Source: Pomphorhynchus laevis | Taxonomy: Eukaryota; Acanthocephala; Palaeacanthocephala; Echinorhynchida; Pomphorhynchidae | Assembly (NCBI GenBank): GCA_012934845.2 | Contig: WNNJ02003287.1 | Location: 1 to 64,000, forward strand | DNA: 64,000 bases | Direction of reading: 5' to 3' | Part shown: in pieces, positions 11,132 to 20,649 of the stretch | Numbering within the stretch: position 1 is the stretch's first letter | Layout of the letters: each line of letters starts with the position of its first letter | Made by a program: the position numbers and the translations under genes | Notes under the pieces: model-generated | Told to the model about the DNA's origin: nothing | Seen by the model: only the letters and a program-made list of their open reading frames with translations | The model's database searches: none

Positions 11132-12265
11132 CACAATTAGATTTTTTTCACCGTTTTGAATTCTTTGTTGAAGCTCTTTCCTTGCCGATTTCAATCTGTT
11201 TCTATCTTCAGTGCTGAGGTCAGGTAGAAGTCTGATACTGGAGCCCCTTAACTTAAAGGAATTCTTGATGATTTGCTTACTAGTCTCGGGGCTATCAACA
11301 ACAACTTTCAAAAGCCTTGGTTTGGTACCATCTTGTTTCTTCCCAATGCGAAAGAGGTGTATTACCTGTCTATTTTGTTCGACTGATATTTCTGTTGGGA
11401 GAACAGTTGAAATAACTTGCTTTACTGAATCAACATCATGTTTAATCCGGATGAGACTGTTTGGACTCGGTGATTCATTTAAATTTACAATGATAAAACA
11501 TTTATCCCGATCGAATGTTCGGCGTTTATGTCGTTTAGGCTCAGATAGAATAGGTATATTGGGGTTATCAGTGTTGTTTACAGTGGATTTGGTATGATTT
11601 ATCATTTGTTTTAGTGTTCCATCCATTTTATATAGACTATGGGTTGTTTGAGGACAATAAAAAGTTGGGAGTGCTGTGTGATGTGGTGCTTCTGTGTTTG
11701 TTTCCGGCCTTGGATGTGTTTTCTTAGTGATATGGAATGTTTGTTTCTGTGTATCCTTGTGAGAAATGATGGAATTCTCTAGATTTGACGAATCCAGGAA
11801 ATCGGATTTAAGGTTAGATAAGGAAGTTTCAAGGGTTGTTGCCTTTACGATTCGCGATCTTGCATGTCCTCGTGTCCAAACTCGAGTAGGGGTAGATTTC
11901 CGGAATGTTGAAGTATCAGATGTTGCCGTTATGTTGATCGGAGCGATTTCATTGTCTAGTGAAGGTACTGTATCTTGCTCGAATACTTCACATGTATAAG
12001 GGATATCTGATCGTAATGGTTTATCAGTGTATTCGGTTAGTGAGCGTAGATCGTTAATAGTCTTATTTAAATTTGCAATTGCAAGAGCTGCACAGAAACC
12101 ACAATAGAAATTGCGACTCGTCATTGTTTGAGAACTGTCTGAGGGGAAGCTTACTTTGGTCCATATCGTGCAGCCGTGAGAGTCACATGCCACTTCATTA
12201 TCTGCGTACCTAACCGACTTTGTTGTATTGTTGTGTTTCGCTTGCTTGTTGGTCTTCTTTGTCAT
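11021..12265 (-). CDS. LINE E ORF1, zinc-finger and RRM-like protein
   Basis: 414 residues from a true ATG (12265). Residues about 27-63 carry VACDSHGC-x-IW...FYCGFC, the same C-x4-C...C-x2-C finger as in A and D ORF1. A Ser/Thr-rich linker follows. The RRM-like region (residues about 255-345) contains CFIIVNL, HLFRIGKKQ and RLLKVVVDS. The C-terminal basic helix (RNRLKSARKELQQR) precedes KNLIVKNFQVV. The KNF codons create an A-AAT-TTT heptamer at 11129-11123, where the -1 frame leads into ORF2. Confidence 0.8.
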   Translation of the reverse strand: MTKKTNKQAKHNNTTKSVRYADNEVACDSHGCTIWTKVSFPSDSSQTMTSRNFYCGFCAALAIANLNKTINDLRSLTEYTDKPLRSDIPYTCEVFEQDTVPSLDNEIAPINITATSDTSTFRKSTPTRVWTRGHARSRIVKATTLETSLSNLKSDFLDSSNLENSIISHKDTQKQTFHITKKTHPRPETNTEAPHHTALPTFYCPQTTHSLYKMDGTLKQMINHTKSTVNNTDNPNIPILSEPKRHKRRTFDRDKCFIIVNLNESPSPNSLIRIKHDVDSVKQVISTVLPTEISVEQNRQVIHLFRIGKKQDGTKPRLLKVVVDSPETSKQIIKNSFKLRGSSIRLLPDLSTEDRNRLKSARKELQQRIQNGEKNLIVKNFQVVRRRVNTRFSLGIRLSVPSTLSAAQIRASTT

Positions 12266-12897
12266 ATTTTTGTCATATAATGTGATATTGTACTGGAATT
12301 CAAATTTCCATCAATTTTTCAAACGGAAAATTCGTTATTGAATAATGGATCCGACCAACAGATTTCGTTTATTGCGGTATCGATGGAATTTGATTTAAAT
12401 TTCAATTTTGAGTTTTAAATTGTAAGAACTTTATATAATCAAGACAATTTTAAATTCTTTAATCGTTGAAGTAATCGTTGTAATCGATATAATCGTTGTA
12501 AACGTTGTAATCGTAGCAATCGTAGTAATCGTAGTTTGTAAGAATTCAAAGAAATGCCTAATAATTGTAATATCACAATTATTATTCTGTCAGTCGTATA
12601 AACAAATATTTCTTGAAATTTTCTGTATGTTTATCAGAAACCAATTTTTTTTAGATCATCAGTTTTATTTGATTGTTCTATAATAAGAATCTTGGACTTA
12701 TGTTCTCACTCTCTATTTCAGATCTTTATTTCTTAATGTGAATTTAAAAACAGCAAAAAACCTACAAGCATCTTCAATTCATAAAAATCCTAATTTGAAA
12801 TATTTACATGGAATTTATTTTAATACTGATAATGACAAAATAAAAATTACAATCATTCATGACGTAATTTTAATATCTATCATTAATTATTTTACCA
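12266..12897. other. Non-coding flank of E: 5' UTR or filler with 9-bp repeats
   Basis: This stretch lies between the E ORF1 start and the 230-bp duplicated filler. It contains about seven copies of a 9-bp unit (AATCGTTGT and variants, 12473-12535) and, at 12625-12655, a copy of the dispersed GTATGTTTAT-AGAAACCAA motif also found near 26.3 and 50.0 kb. No coding potential seen. Whether it belongs to E cannot be decided from one copy. Confidence 0.5.
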
Positions 12898-13127
12898 GAT
12901 CCCTTAGGCAGCTCTGATCATTCTGTTATTCGCTTTAATACAAACTTATCTAATATATTGTCACAACCTGAGTCTTCATGTATGTCAGTACAATGTTTCA
13001 AAACCAATTACAGTTTAGTACGTCAATCCCTTCTCGGTACAAATTGGTATGATCCATTGATTTTTGGAGTTGAATCATCTTGGCAACAATTTGAAACTCT
13101 AATGATATCGCTCCTTCTACGTTTCTC
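12898..13127 (+). repeat. 230-bp exact duplicate of LINE F ORF2 (filler)
   Basis: Identical over 230 bp to 14048-14277 of the same element, in the same orientation, 1150 bp upstream. It encodes the end of the endonuclease domain and the linker (PLGSSDHSVIRF onward) but sits inside ORF1. It lies exactly at the 5' junction of the E insertion. Confidence 0.9.
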
Positions 13128-13128
13128 T

Positions 13129-13269
13129 AGTATGAACGTGAGCGTCTTCGAGAGGTTAGACAATTATTGAGATCGCGCTTAGATGCAGGAGAAACAAACT
13201 TAAGAATTCGGAATTTTCAAATTGTGCGACGAGGGACTCGCTTGAATTGGACTCCGCTGTTTGTGGATT
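13129..13269 (+). CDS. LINE F ORF1, C-terminal fragment
   Basis: Continues ORF1 after the E insertion: YERERLREVRQLL, then GETNLRIRNFQIVRRG, ending in TAG at 13267. The last third overlaps ORF2, which runs in the -1 frame. At the position where E and D have A-AAT-TTT, F has G-AAT-TTT (CGG AAT TTT). Confidence 0.75.
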
Positions 13270-16186
13270 AGATTTAGCTCCTCTCGTCGCTTCTAGCTTA
13301 TCCAACATACCCATTACAAATGCATGTGATTACTTAGATGACATTGTTTATTATCAATCACCGTTGTGGTCTGCTCTGGCGAAATCCAATAGTGCTAACA
13401 GTAAGGGATATAACACATGTGATTCAATAGGCTATAGTTCTGTGATCTTGTATACTAACGCACGCAGTCTTCTTAATAAAATTCACGAATTGAAGCAACG
13501 TATTCAATATTCCCAGCCCTTGTTAATAGCAATAACAGAAAGCTGGCTTAACTCCGATATATCTGATCACGAGATTGAAATAGCTAATTATTCTTCTTAT
13601 CGTGTCGATAGGACCGGAAAGAGAGGAGGTGGGGTAATTTTATATTTACATAATAGTGTAGCGTTTATGACCTTAAGTGCCAAGTCTGAAGGTGGTACAG
13701 AAACACTATGGGGCAATATATTACTGTCCGGTCATGTGTTAGTTACTATTGGTCTTATATATCGTAGTCCAAGAATGGATGTTTGTTCCATAGTTGATAC
13801 ATTATTAAAGTTTGGATCCCGTAGTAATGTGGTAGTAGTGGGTGATCTAAATATGCCTTCTATAGACTGGACTAACTACATATGCTTAAATAACAATAAT
13901 TATTCATCAGCATTCCTTGATACTATCAATTTTCTTAATCTAACGCAACATGTCTCAATGTTTACTCGTTCCTCTGGAGACCATCAATCTTTGCTTGATA
14001 TTTGTCTTACTTCCGATAAATATTTGATCACCGGTATAACATATTTGGATCCCTTAGGCAGCTCTGATCATTCTGTTATTCGCTTTAATACAAACTTATC
14101 TAATATATTGTCACAACCTGAGTCTTCATGTATGTCAGTACAATGTTTCAAAACCAATTACAGTTTAGTACGTCAATCCCTTCTCGGTACAAATTGGTAT
14201 GATCCATTGATTTTTGGAGTTGAATCATCTTGGCAACAATTTGAAACTCTAATGATATCGCTCCTTCTACGTTTCTCACCTCGTAAGGTAGCAACTGCCC
14301 GTGCACGCACAAATCCTTGGTTTGATAAGGAGCTTCAAGATGCATTGAGATCCAAGAAGCAAAAATTCGTAAGGTATAGGAATGGAGAAACTGATTATAG
14401 GTCATTTAAAAAGTGTCGGAATCATTTCACATATCTCAAGAGACTTAAAAAGCGGCAATTTGAACAAGTACTGATAGGAAAGTCAGCCAACAATCCTAAC
14501 ATATTATTTAAATATGCAAATTTTAAAAGTAATGTTCGATCTTCTAGCTCTATCATTGGAAACAATGGACGCATTCTAGTAGATCATTTCGATATTGCTA
14601 ATGCATTTGGTCGTAAATTTCTCGTATCAGCTACTACTTCTCCTTGTATAGAAATTACTCGTATTAATCCGTCAATTTTTGATATTCTTCACTTGTTCAC
14701 AGTTCAAGATGTTATGAAAGAGTTTAAACGACTGAAACCGTCGGGCTCGATTTGCCCAGATTTACTTCCCTCAATATACCTGAAGAATCTTCATGATGTC
14801 ATTGCTGCGCCTTTATATAGGATATTTATAGCATCATTATATTACGGTATAGTCCCGAATGCATGGAAACGCTCTATCATTAAGCCGCTTCATAAGAAAG
14901 GTGATCGATCATGTGTAGATAACTACCGACCGGTTAGTTTAACCTCTGTATCGTGTCGTGTATTAGAGAGATTACTTTATCGGATAATCAGTAGCTACCT
15001 AGAATCATACAGGTTACTTTCTACTAATCAGCACGGATTCCGTAAAAACTGTTCCACAGTAACCAACCTTTTATTGGCACAGGAAAGTTGGGGTTCCATA
15101 GTGGATGAGGGGTATGCTGTCGATGTCATATTTTTTGACTTCTCCAAAGCATTTGATCATGTACCCCATGACAAGTTGATTATGAAGATAAGTGCATTAA
15201 AAATCAATCCAATTATCATTCGTTGGATATGCAACTTTCTTTCTAGTCGCACATACCAGGTCGCCATTAACGGTACCCTTTCCGAGCATTATCCAGTTAA
15301 TGCCGGTGTCTCGCAAGGGTCTGTATTGGGTCCTTTGCTGTTTTGTATTTTCATCAACGATCTACCCAGTGTAATAAGTTCGCATTCATTATTATTTGCT
15401 GACGATTTAAAAATTTGGAGAGCCATCAAGTCGAATTATGATCGTAACATTCTTCAATCAGATATTGACACGGTTCTTAAGTGGGCACGTTCTAATGGTC
15501 TGTCTGTTAATGCCTCGAAGTGCACTTGCATGCACATTCGATCACGTAATATTGTTCCAGTGCCGATATATCATCTCGGGGATCGAGTGATTAAATTGGT
15601 TTCGAGCTATAAAGATCTTGGCGTATTGATAACGGATGATTTCTCCACTCGCCAAAACACTGAGTACATTTGTTCGAAGGCCATGCGTATGGTTGGTTTC
15701 CTTCGCCGATCATTCAGCTATGTGAGTCCACGTTCTTTTAGAGTTCTTGCAAACGCTTTTGTACTAAGTCATTTGTTATATGCTTCTCAATGTTCATACC
15801 CTCGAACCAGAGATGAGATTAATCGACTTGAGAAGGTGCTACGTAGGGCAACAAAATTAGTACATTCTTTGAGAGAACTTCCTTACGAGGACCGTCTTCG
15901 GTCTTTAAATATGCAGTCATTATGTGATATTCGTGACTCGCGGGATCTGTGTCTTGTATGGGAGGTATTTCACAATGAACACCATGTGTTGCGTGGGCTC
16001 TTCAACATTCGATCAACTCGAGCTTTGCGAGGTCACTCGTTTTATCTTAGTCGCCAACGAATAGTACATTCTAGGACGATTCAATTTGGACAACGAATAA
16101 TAAATTCATGGAATCGTTTAAGCGATGATATTGTAAATGCGGGAACTCGTGAGCTCTTTAAACGACAGATTATTTTAAATTGTTAA
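13160..16186 (+). CDS. LINE F ORF2, intact endonuclease-reverse transcriptase
   Basis: The frame is open from 13160 to the TAA at 16186 (about 1008 codons), with no ATG before the endonuclease. Motifs in order: LYTNARSLLNK, TESWLN, GDLNMPSIDW and SDHSVI (endonuclease); FFDFSKAFD, GVSQGSVLGPLLF and FADD (base 15395) (RT); then RRATKLVHSL and RIINSWNRLSDD. Two usual residues are changed: P to S in GVPQGS and Y to F in YADD. Phe is tolerated in some RTs. With no stop or frameshift, it is the best preserved full-length ORF2 here, but its ORF1 is interrupted. Confidence 0.9.
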   Translation, partial: TIIEIALRCRRNKLKNSEFSNCATRDSLELDSAVCGLDLAPLVASSLSNIPITNACDYLDDIVYYQSPLWSALAKSNSANSKGYNTCDSIGYSSVILYTNARSLLNKIHELKQRIQYSQPLLIAITESWLNSDISDHEIEIANYSSYRVDRTGKRGGGVILYLHNSVAFMTLSAKSEGGTETLWGNILLSGHVLVTIGLIYRSPRMDVCSIVDTLLKFGSRSNVVVVGDLNMPSIDWTNYICLNNNNYSSAFLDTINFLNLTQHVSMFTRSSGDHQSLLDICLTSDKYLITGITYLDPLGSSDHSVIRFNTNLSNILSQPESSCMSVQCFKTNYSLVRQSLLGTNWYDPLIFGVESSWQQFETLMISLLLRFSPRKVATARARTNPWFDKELQDALRSKKQKFVRYRNGETDYRSFKKCRNHFTYLKRLKKRQFEQVLIGKSANNPNILFKYANFKSNVRSSSSIIGNNGRILVDHFDIANAFGRKFLVSATTSPCIEITRINPSIFDILHLFTVQDVMKEFKRLKPSGSICPDLLPSIYLKNLHDVIAAPLYRIFIASLYYGIVPNAWKRSIIKPLHKKGDRSCVDNYRPVSLTSVSCRVLERLLYRIISSYLESYRLLSTNQHGFRKNCSTVTNLLLAQESWGSIVDEGYAVDVIFFDFSKAFDHVPHDKLIMKISALKINPIIIRWICNFLSSRTYQVAINGTLSEHYPVNAGVSQGSVLGPLLFCIFINDLPSVISSHSLLFADDLKIWRAIKSNYDRNILQSDIDTVLKWARSNGLSVNASKCTCMHIRSRNIVPVPIYHLGDRVIKLVSSYKDLGVLITDDFSTRQNTEYICSKAMRMVGFLRRSFSYVSPRSFRVLANAFVLSHLLYASQCSYPRTRDEINRLEKVLRRATKLVHSLRELPYEDRLRSLNMQSLCDIRDSRDLCLVWEVFHNEHHVLRGLFNIRSTRALRGHSFYLSRQRIVHSRTIQFGQRIINSWNRLSDDIVNAGTRELFKRQIILNC

Positions 16187-16383
16187 CTGATTTGTTTTTG
16201 ATTTTCTCTTTTTCTTTTATTTTGACTATCGATTTGTCAGCAACTGTGAGCTATGCTCGTAACGTTGTCTACATAATAATAATAATAATAATAAAATAGA
16301 ATTTTTCTATTTTATTATTTTACTATTTTACTATTTTACTATTTTTCTATTTTTCTAATTTTTCCACGTTTTACAATAGAATT

Positions 16384-17592
16384 TTAAAACGTGGGTGACA
16401 CAAACTTGAAACAATTTTTTATCAAGTACAGCATTTTTCTGGCAAACGCGCATCGACGTTCAGTGTCCATTCTAGACTTCAAGGAAGAATGAGCTATGAT
16501 ACCAAGGTCTCGTACATGAGATACACAATTAATTATTTGAGATCCTATAGTATATCGGGCAGGTACAGAACTATTCCCGAATCGAAGGTGAACACACTTA
16601 GAGACGTTCAATAGTATTCCTGTATGCCTACTCCAAATTTCTATCCTATCAATATCACTTTGCAGAAACTCTACATCCTTTGGATATGTAGATCTAATTT
16701 AATTCTCCGTGACATCCGCCGTATCCGCCCCCTTATCAACTTCCGTTGTTGTATGTATCTTCTTTCATCGCTTCTTTTCCCTAAAATCGATTACTGCCTT
16801 AGCCTTTTCGCCAATTCTCCAAAATCCATCATCCTACTCCTACAACGAATAATCAACACCGCCGTTCGAGTGCTCTTTCGTCTCCGTCGCTTCGACCACA
16901 CATCCACATATTTTGCCCAACTCTCATGGCCCACCATCCACATCCGCATCAAACTCCGCCTTCTTCTCGTTACTTTTCGTCTCATCGCTGTCGGTTCCCC
17001 ATCGTTCATCAACCTTCCTTTCTTAGACGACACTCGCCCCACCTCGCTTTCGCTTCGTTCCTGTCATACCTTCTTACTCCACGTTCCTAATTACTCCAGC
17101 AACTACGGTCTCCGATCCTTTCTCGTCGCCGCCTCACTCGCCTGGAATCAACTCCCTCTCGACGTCCGCCTAGCCCCCTCCTTTATCACATTCAAACACC
17201 TCCTCCGTTCACACATTCTCGACATCTGATTTACAGTTTTGTTTTGTTGTGGTCATGTAAGCGTGCGCTGGCACGCATTTGCCACGTTAAAATAAATCTT
17301 TTTTTTTAGAATTAATTGTGCTCCACACTTTCAAGTCATCTGCGAAAGCAAAATATTGGCATTGCAGTTTACTCAGCAGAGAGTTGATGAAAATGTCAAA
17401 AAGTAATGGGCCAAGCACAGTCCCCTGAAGAACCCCGTAAGTCACACTACCCGGAGAAGAAAAACAATCACTAACCCGTACTATATAGCTCCTAGATGAC
17501 AGAAAATCAGCAACCTACTCTACAAGCATTTTGGGAATGCTATTATCGAATAATGCCTTTATCAACTGAGAATAAGGCACGCGAGAGTATGA
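16384..17592 (-). mobile_element. Element J, 5' half, carrying a D-family insertion
   Basis: A minus-strand RT fragment in two parts. 17592-17308 reads VPYSQLIKALF, GVLQGTVLGPLLF and FADDLKVWSTIN. 16692-16384 continues STYPKDVEFLQSDIDRI, NVSKCVHLRFG and KMLYLIKNC...VSPTF. The missing sequence resumes at 7590 (FNALVRPHIEF), so J was cut by LINE F. The gap at 16693-17307 is a separate insertion. The 5' end stops at 17592, head to head with fragment N. One stop lies in LVE*VADFL. Confidence 0.75.
16693..17307 (+). mobile_element. D/G-family LINE 3' fragment inserted in J
   Basis: A 5'-truncated copy encoding only the last 177 or so residues of ORF2 (ILRDIRRIRPL through FKHLLRSHILDI, TGA at 17227), with a still-open frame. 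The 3' UTR has the perfect GCGTGC-GCTG-GCACGC hairpin (17261-17276), then AAATAAATC and nine T residues. It keeps the Ser codon where copies G and G' share a stop, so it is not a descendant of theirs. Confidence 0.85.
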
Positions 17593-18180
17593 AGAATATC
17601 CTAGAGTCTGAAGTCTTCTCACATTTAGAACGGTCGGAGCTTACACGCAATACCAGTTATACGACCATGATCATCTTAATTCCCCCTTCACCAAAGAATG
17701 TCCTAGAGTCTGAAATCTTCTCACATTTAGAACGATCGGAGCTTACACGCAATGCCAGTTATACGACAATGATCATCTTAATTCCCCTTCACCAAAGATG
17801 AAATCGAATCTTGTCTGGTTCGCATAGCGTCAAGAAAAGCAGCTAGTGTCGGCCAACTTTGTGTTGAACACATGAAGCAAACCTTTAAACTTTATTTCAA
17901 AATACTGGGAATTCTTTTATAGTGCAATCTTGAAAGGACATCCTATTCCTAATGATTGGCGGGATGGTGTCATTGAGGTTTTGTTTAAAGGTTCAGGAGA
18001 CCCTGCATGTACCGACTCATATCGAGAAATAACTCTGCTTAATCACTCGTATAAGTTATTGACGAGTATGATGTCCTTCCGTTTATCTCGATTACGTTCC
18101 TACTACCTACCAACGAAACAACACGCATTTCGCAGGAATCATTCTAAAATAAGTGCAATTAGTTCTACAATATAGAGTTA
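17593..18180 (+). mobile_element. Fragment N: A-like LINE RT with duplicated 5' end
   Basis: Translation in mixed frames gives FTKDEIESCLVRI, KAASVGQLCVEHMK, PIPNDWRDGVIEVLFKG, SYREITLLNHSYKLL and LPTKQHAFRRN. This aligns with LINE A (FSIDEIEGCLARM, LPFSWKEGIVKVLYKG, SYRGIFLLNHVYKLL, LPEEQFGFRQG). The fragment begins at 17593 with two tandem copies of a 102-bp unit (17593-17694, 17695-17796). At least two frame breaks. It ends without a recognisable 3' end. Confidence 0.7.
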
Positions 18181-18749
18181 TTGATAGTTTTCGCTCTCAC
18201 TTTTCGCTGTCGAACCATCCTTACTGTTGTCCAAACTCTGCAATCAGGTGTGTTCCAATGTTCCGTTTATGCTTTTTCTTATGAGTGCTTCAGCCTACCT
18301 TATTGTGTATTTACGATGGTGTTTCGTATTATCAACAATTTATGGCCGCCAATCTCGGGGTTGGTCATAAATGGGTGAGTCAATCGCGGGTTCAATCATT
18401 ATAAAAATGTTGGAAATGTCGTGAACGATGGATAAATCGGATACTATGAAAAAACACGAATACGATGGAAAAGACGAAGCTGATGTAGAATACGCGTATG
18501 TAGATGAGCATATAAATAGTTGTTGCACCATGTTTGGAGAGATAAAAACATTGATACGATGGAAAAGATGAACATTATGAAGAATACGAAAAATGGATGA
18601 GCATGTAGATACTGGCTTTACCATATTCAAAGTAAATAATTTACATATATACTGTGAGCAATTCTGGGACTATTACCTTATTGATTATCATCAACTACAG
18701 TTTAGTTCTTCCTTACGGAAATGATTTGCTCTCCAAATGTTTATACTGG
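18181..18749. other. Unassigned spacer with a degenerate direct repeat
   Basis: No recognisable gene. About 18455-18545 and 18546-18640 are two diverged copies of a unit of about 90 bp sharing GATACGATGGAAAAGA-like, GAATACG and GATGAGCAT words. Confidence 0.4.
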
Positions 18750-18803
18750 AAAAAAGATTTATTTTAACGTGGCAAATGCGTGCCACGCATTTGCCACGTT
18801 AAA
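18750..18803 (-). repeat. Two D/G-family LINE 3' ends head to head (perfect palindrome)
   Basis: 18763-18803 is a perfect palindrome with 20-bp arms around one base, each arm being the last bases of the D/G-family 3' end (ATTTGCCACGTTAAA). On the - strand it continues into AAATAAATCTTTTTT, the normal family terminus. It is either a minimal 5'-truncated insertion with an inverted 5' piece or two insertions. Confidence 0.7.
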
Positions 18804-18937
18804 TAGCAAATACTAATAATAGATTTTATTAATAGCAAAACATAAATGTGGAAAATGTCAAAAATCAGTCATAACAGAGAATTTTTCTTCTTTATCTTTA
18901 TCTCTTCTGTCTTCACTTCCTTTATATTTTTACGGCT

Positions 18938-20090
18938 TCAAATCAAGAGGGATCTGAACTCCCAACCGATCCAACACGCCGCCATCCGACTGAACCACCC
19001 GGGATCTTTCACCTCCCGAAGAATCCAGTCGGACCGGACTATGCTGGGTAAACGCGAGACGAGGAGCTTAAGAAACCTTAGCCTTTGCTCTGGGGGAAGT
19101 CCTCTTAAAAAGAAGACTAATCCCGAGATAGCCCAAGAGCCCCAGAAACGCACCTGGGTTTTCCCTATCAACGACAGATGTTGGGCCCGTTTCAGAGCCC
19201 ACCTAGCTTTCTTCAGGATACGTTTGAGTCTATCCAGGTCAGCTTTCGCCGACCAGTTCACCGTAACGGTGAACCCCAGGTATTTTACTCGACTTGTAAA
19301 GGTGGGGATAGGTTCAGAGGCAAATATGGAGGAGAGTGAAGAAAGTGCTAGTCTCCTAATTTTTTTCTTTGTTGCAGGGGAGCCATGAAAGACTACCACC
19401 TGCGATTTTGCGGAGTTTAAAATAAGATTGGATTGGGGTAGCTGGATATTTAATCTTGAAAAGAAACGGCTGATGTCAGAGACTACGTCTTTACACCTGC
19501 GTCCAGTGAACAGGGCTGTGGTGTCATCAGCGTACACCACTAGACGTTGTTCACGTTTAAATATTTTAAATAGATTAATTGGGGCAGCAAGATACAAGAT
19601 TGGAGAAAGTGGTGAACCTTGAGGAACACCCGTAATAGGGTAGGACTGACACGGATTAGGGTCGTCTTCATAATAAAATCGCTTGGTGTACAGCAGTATC
19701 TCCACCCTGTTCACTATTCTCGCAGGCAACCCGAGGGACCTGAGAGAAGAGATCACAAAAGGAATGGAGATGCGGTCAAATGCAGCAGAACAGTCGAGGA
19801 AAACAGCCACTACAAGATGATGGCTATTATCCGACAAAACTGCTCCACCTCACCTATTGCTGAATGGACCGAGCGATCTTTAACAAACCCATTAAAACCA
19901 GGAGGGATCAAATTACGCCTAATCAACTGGTCGCGGATTTTACGCGCAAGCGCTTTTTCGTAAATCGACACGAGGGCATTTTGAATCGAAATGGGTCGCA
20001 GATCTTTAGGGCATGAGCAGGATTTTTTCTTAGGAATAAAAACTCTCTTACTAATATTGATGCCTGCTACATCGGATGGGAGGCTAGAAG
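18938..20090 (-). pseudogene. LINE K reverse transcriptase region
   Basis: The long frame 19837-18938 encodes FLDCSAAFDRIS, GVPQGSPLSPILYL, YADDTTALF and a C-terminal thumb (VKYLGFTVTVNW, WALKRAQ). Upstream, in another frame (about 20090-19838), come RPISIQNALVSIYEK, KIRDQLI and GFVKDRSVHSAI, the fingers motifs. A further frame (20363-20067) holds the linker. RT motif order is complete, but two frame changes prevent a single product. The final residues KDPGWFSRMAACWIGW overlap the tRNA-like segment. Confidence 0.7.
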
Positions 20091-20649
20091 CATTGTGACG
20101 GCCACCTCTCTTCTTTGATCGGCTGTCAAAAGCTGACAGACTCGAGAGGAAAGTGGAGCAACGGATTTGGAGGTGCCCAGAAGTGGACCCAAGGAGTTAA
20201 GGATATCTGTTACAGATAAGTCCCTACTCCTGAAGTCACCCCAAGGCGGGATTGGTTGAGGTGATTGAGTGGCTCCATAGTTATGAAGGGCTAGAGACTC
20301 CTCCAAAACTTTATCAAGGCCTATCTTACCAATCCAACCCAATGCTCTATCCTTCCAACACACAAACTTCTTATTCCTAAATATCTTCCAGAAGGAAAAC
20401 TGACACGGGTTAAAACGAGCAATATTCGTCTTATCCCTACTCAGCTGGAACCTATATATAGTGCTCTAGTATTTATTCGAGAAGGTTTGTCTGGCGGAAG
20501 TAGAGATATTAGGAAGGTTCAGCAATTTAACTAGGACCTTGAGTTTTGTCGGAATGGGATTGTATAAGTTGAACTCTCATTTCCTATTCTGGGGAAGAGG
20601 CGGATAGCCGCCTGAAAGAAGGCCACTCTGATCGGATCAAAGTGAAACC

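Larger units (their letters stand above)
8093..12897 (-). mobile_element. LINE E, CR1/Jockey-like, nearly complete
   Basis: A minus-strand element inserted in F ORF1, with AGTAT on both sides (8088-8092 and 13129-13133). It has a full ORF1 (12265-11021) and an ORF2 with one in-frame stop. The 3' end carries a GAGC-GTAGA-GCTC hairpin (8128-8140) and a trinucleotide tail (8091-8109). The ORF1 start is about 630 bp from the junction filler, so 12266-12897 may be its 5' UTR. Confidence 0.8.
7591..16389 (+). mobile_element. LINE F, CR1/Jockey-like, inserted in J and interrupted by E
   Basis: F consists of 7605-8092 and 13129-16296. The gap (8093-13128) is a later insertion. The flanks carry a 13-14 bp target-site duplication: ATAGAATTTAAAAT at 7591 and ATAGAATTTTAAAA at 16376, so F split element J. 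F is 5'-truncated inside ORF1 (no zinc-finger part). Its 3' end has GAGC-TAT-GCTC (16248-16258) and a (TAA)n tail (16272-16294). An odd T-rich run of TATTTTAC-like units (16297-16375) lies between this tail and the right duplication. Confidence 0.8.

Noticed and set aside
16376-16394. CCACGTTTT...AAAACGTGG hairpin near the F/J junction
   Set aside because: It arises from the target duplication beside J code; no sign of function.
18945-19000. A functional tRNA gene
   Set aside because: Box A- and B-like words are present but spacing is short and no acceptor stem forms; kept only as a finding.
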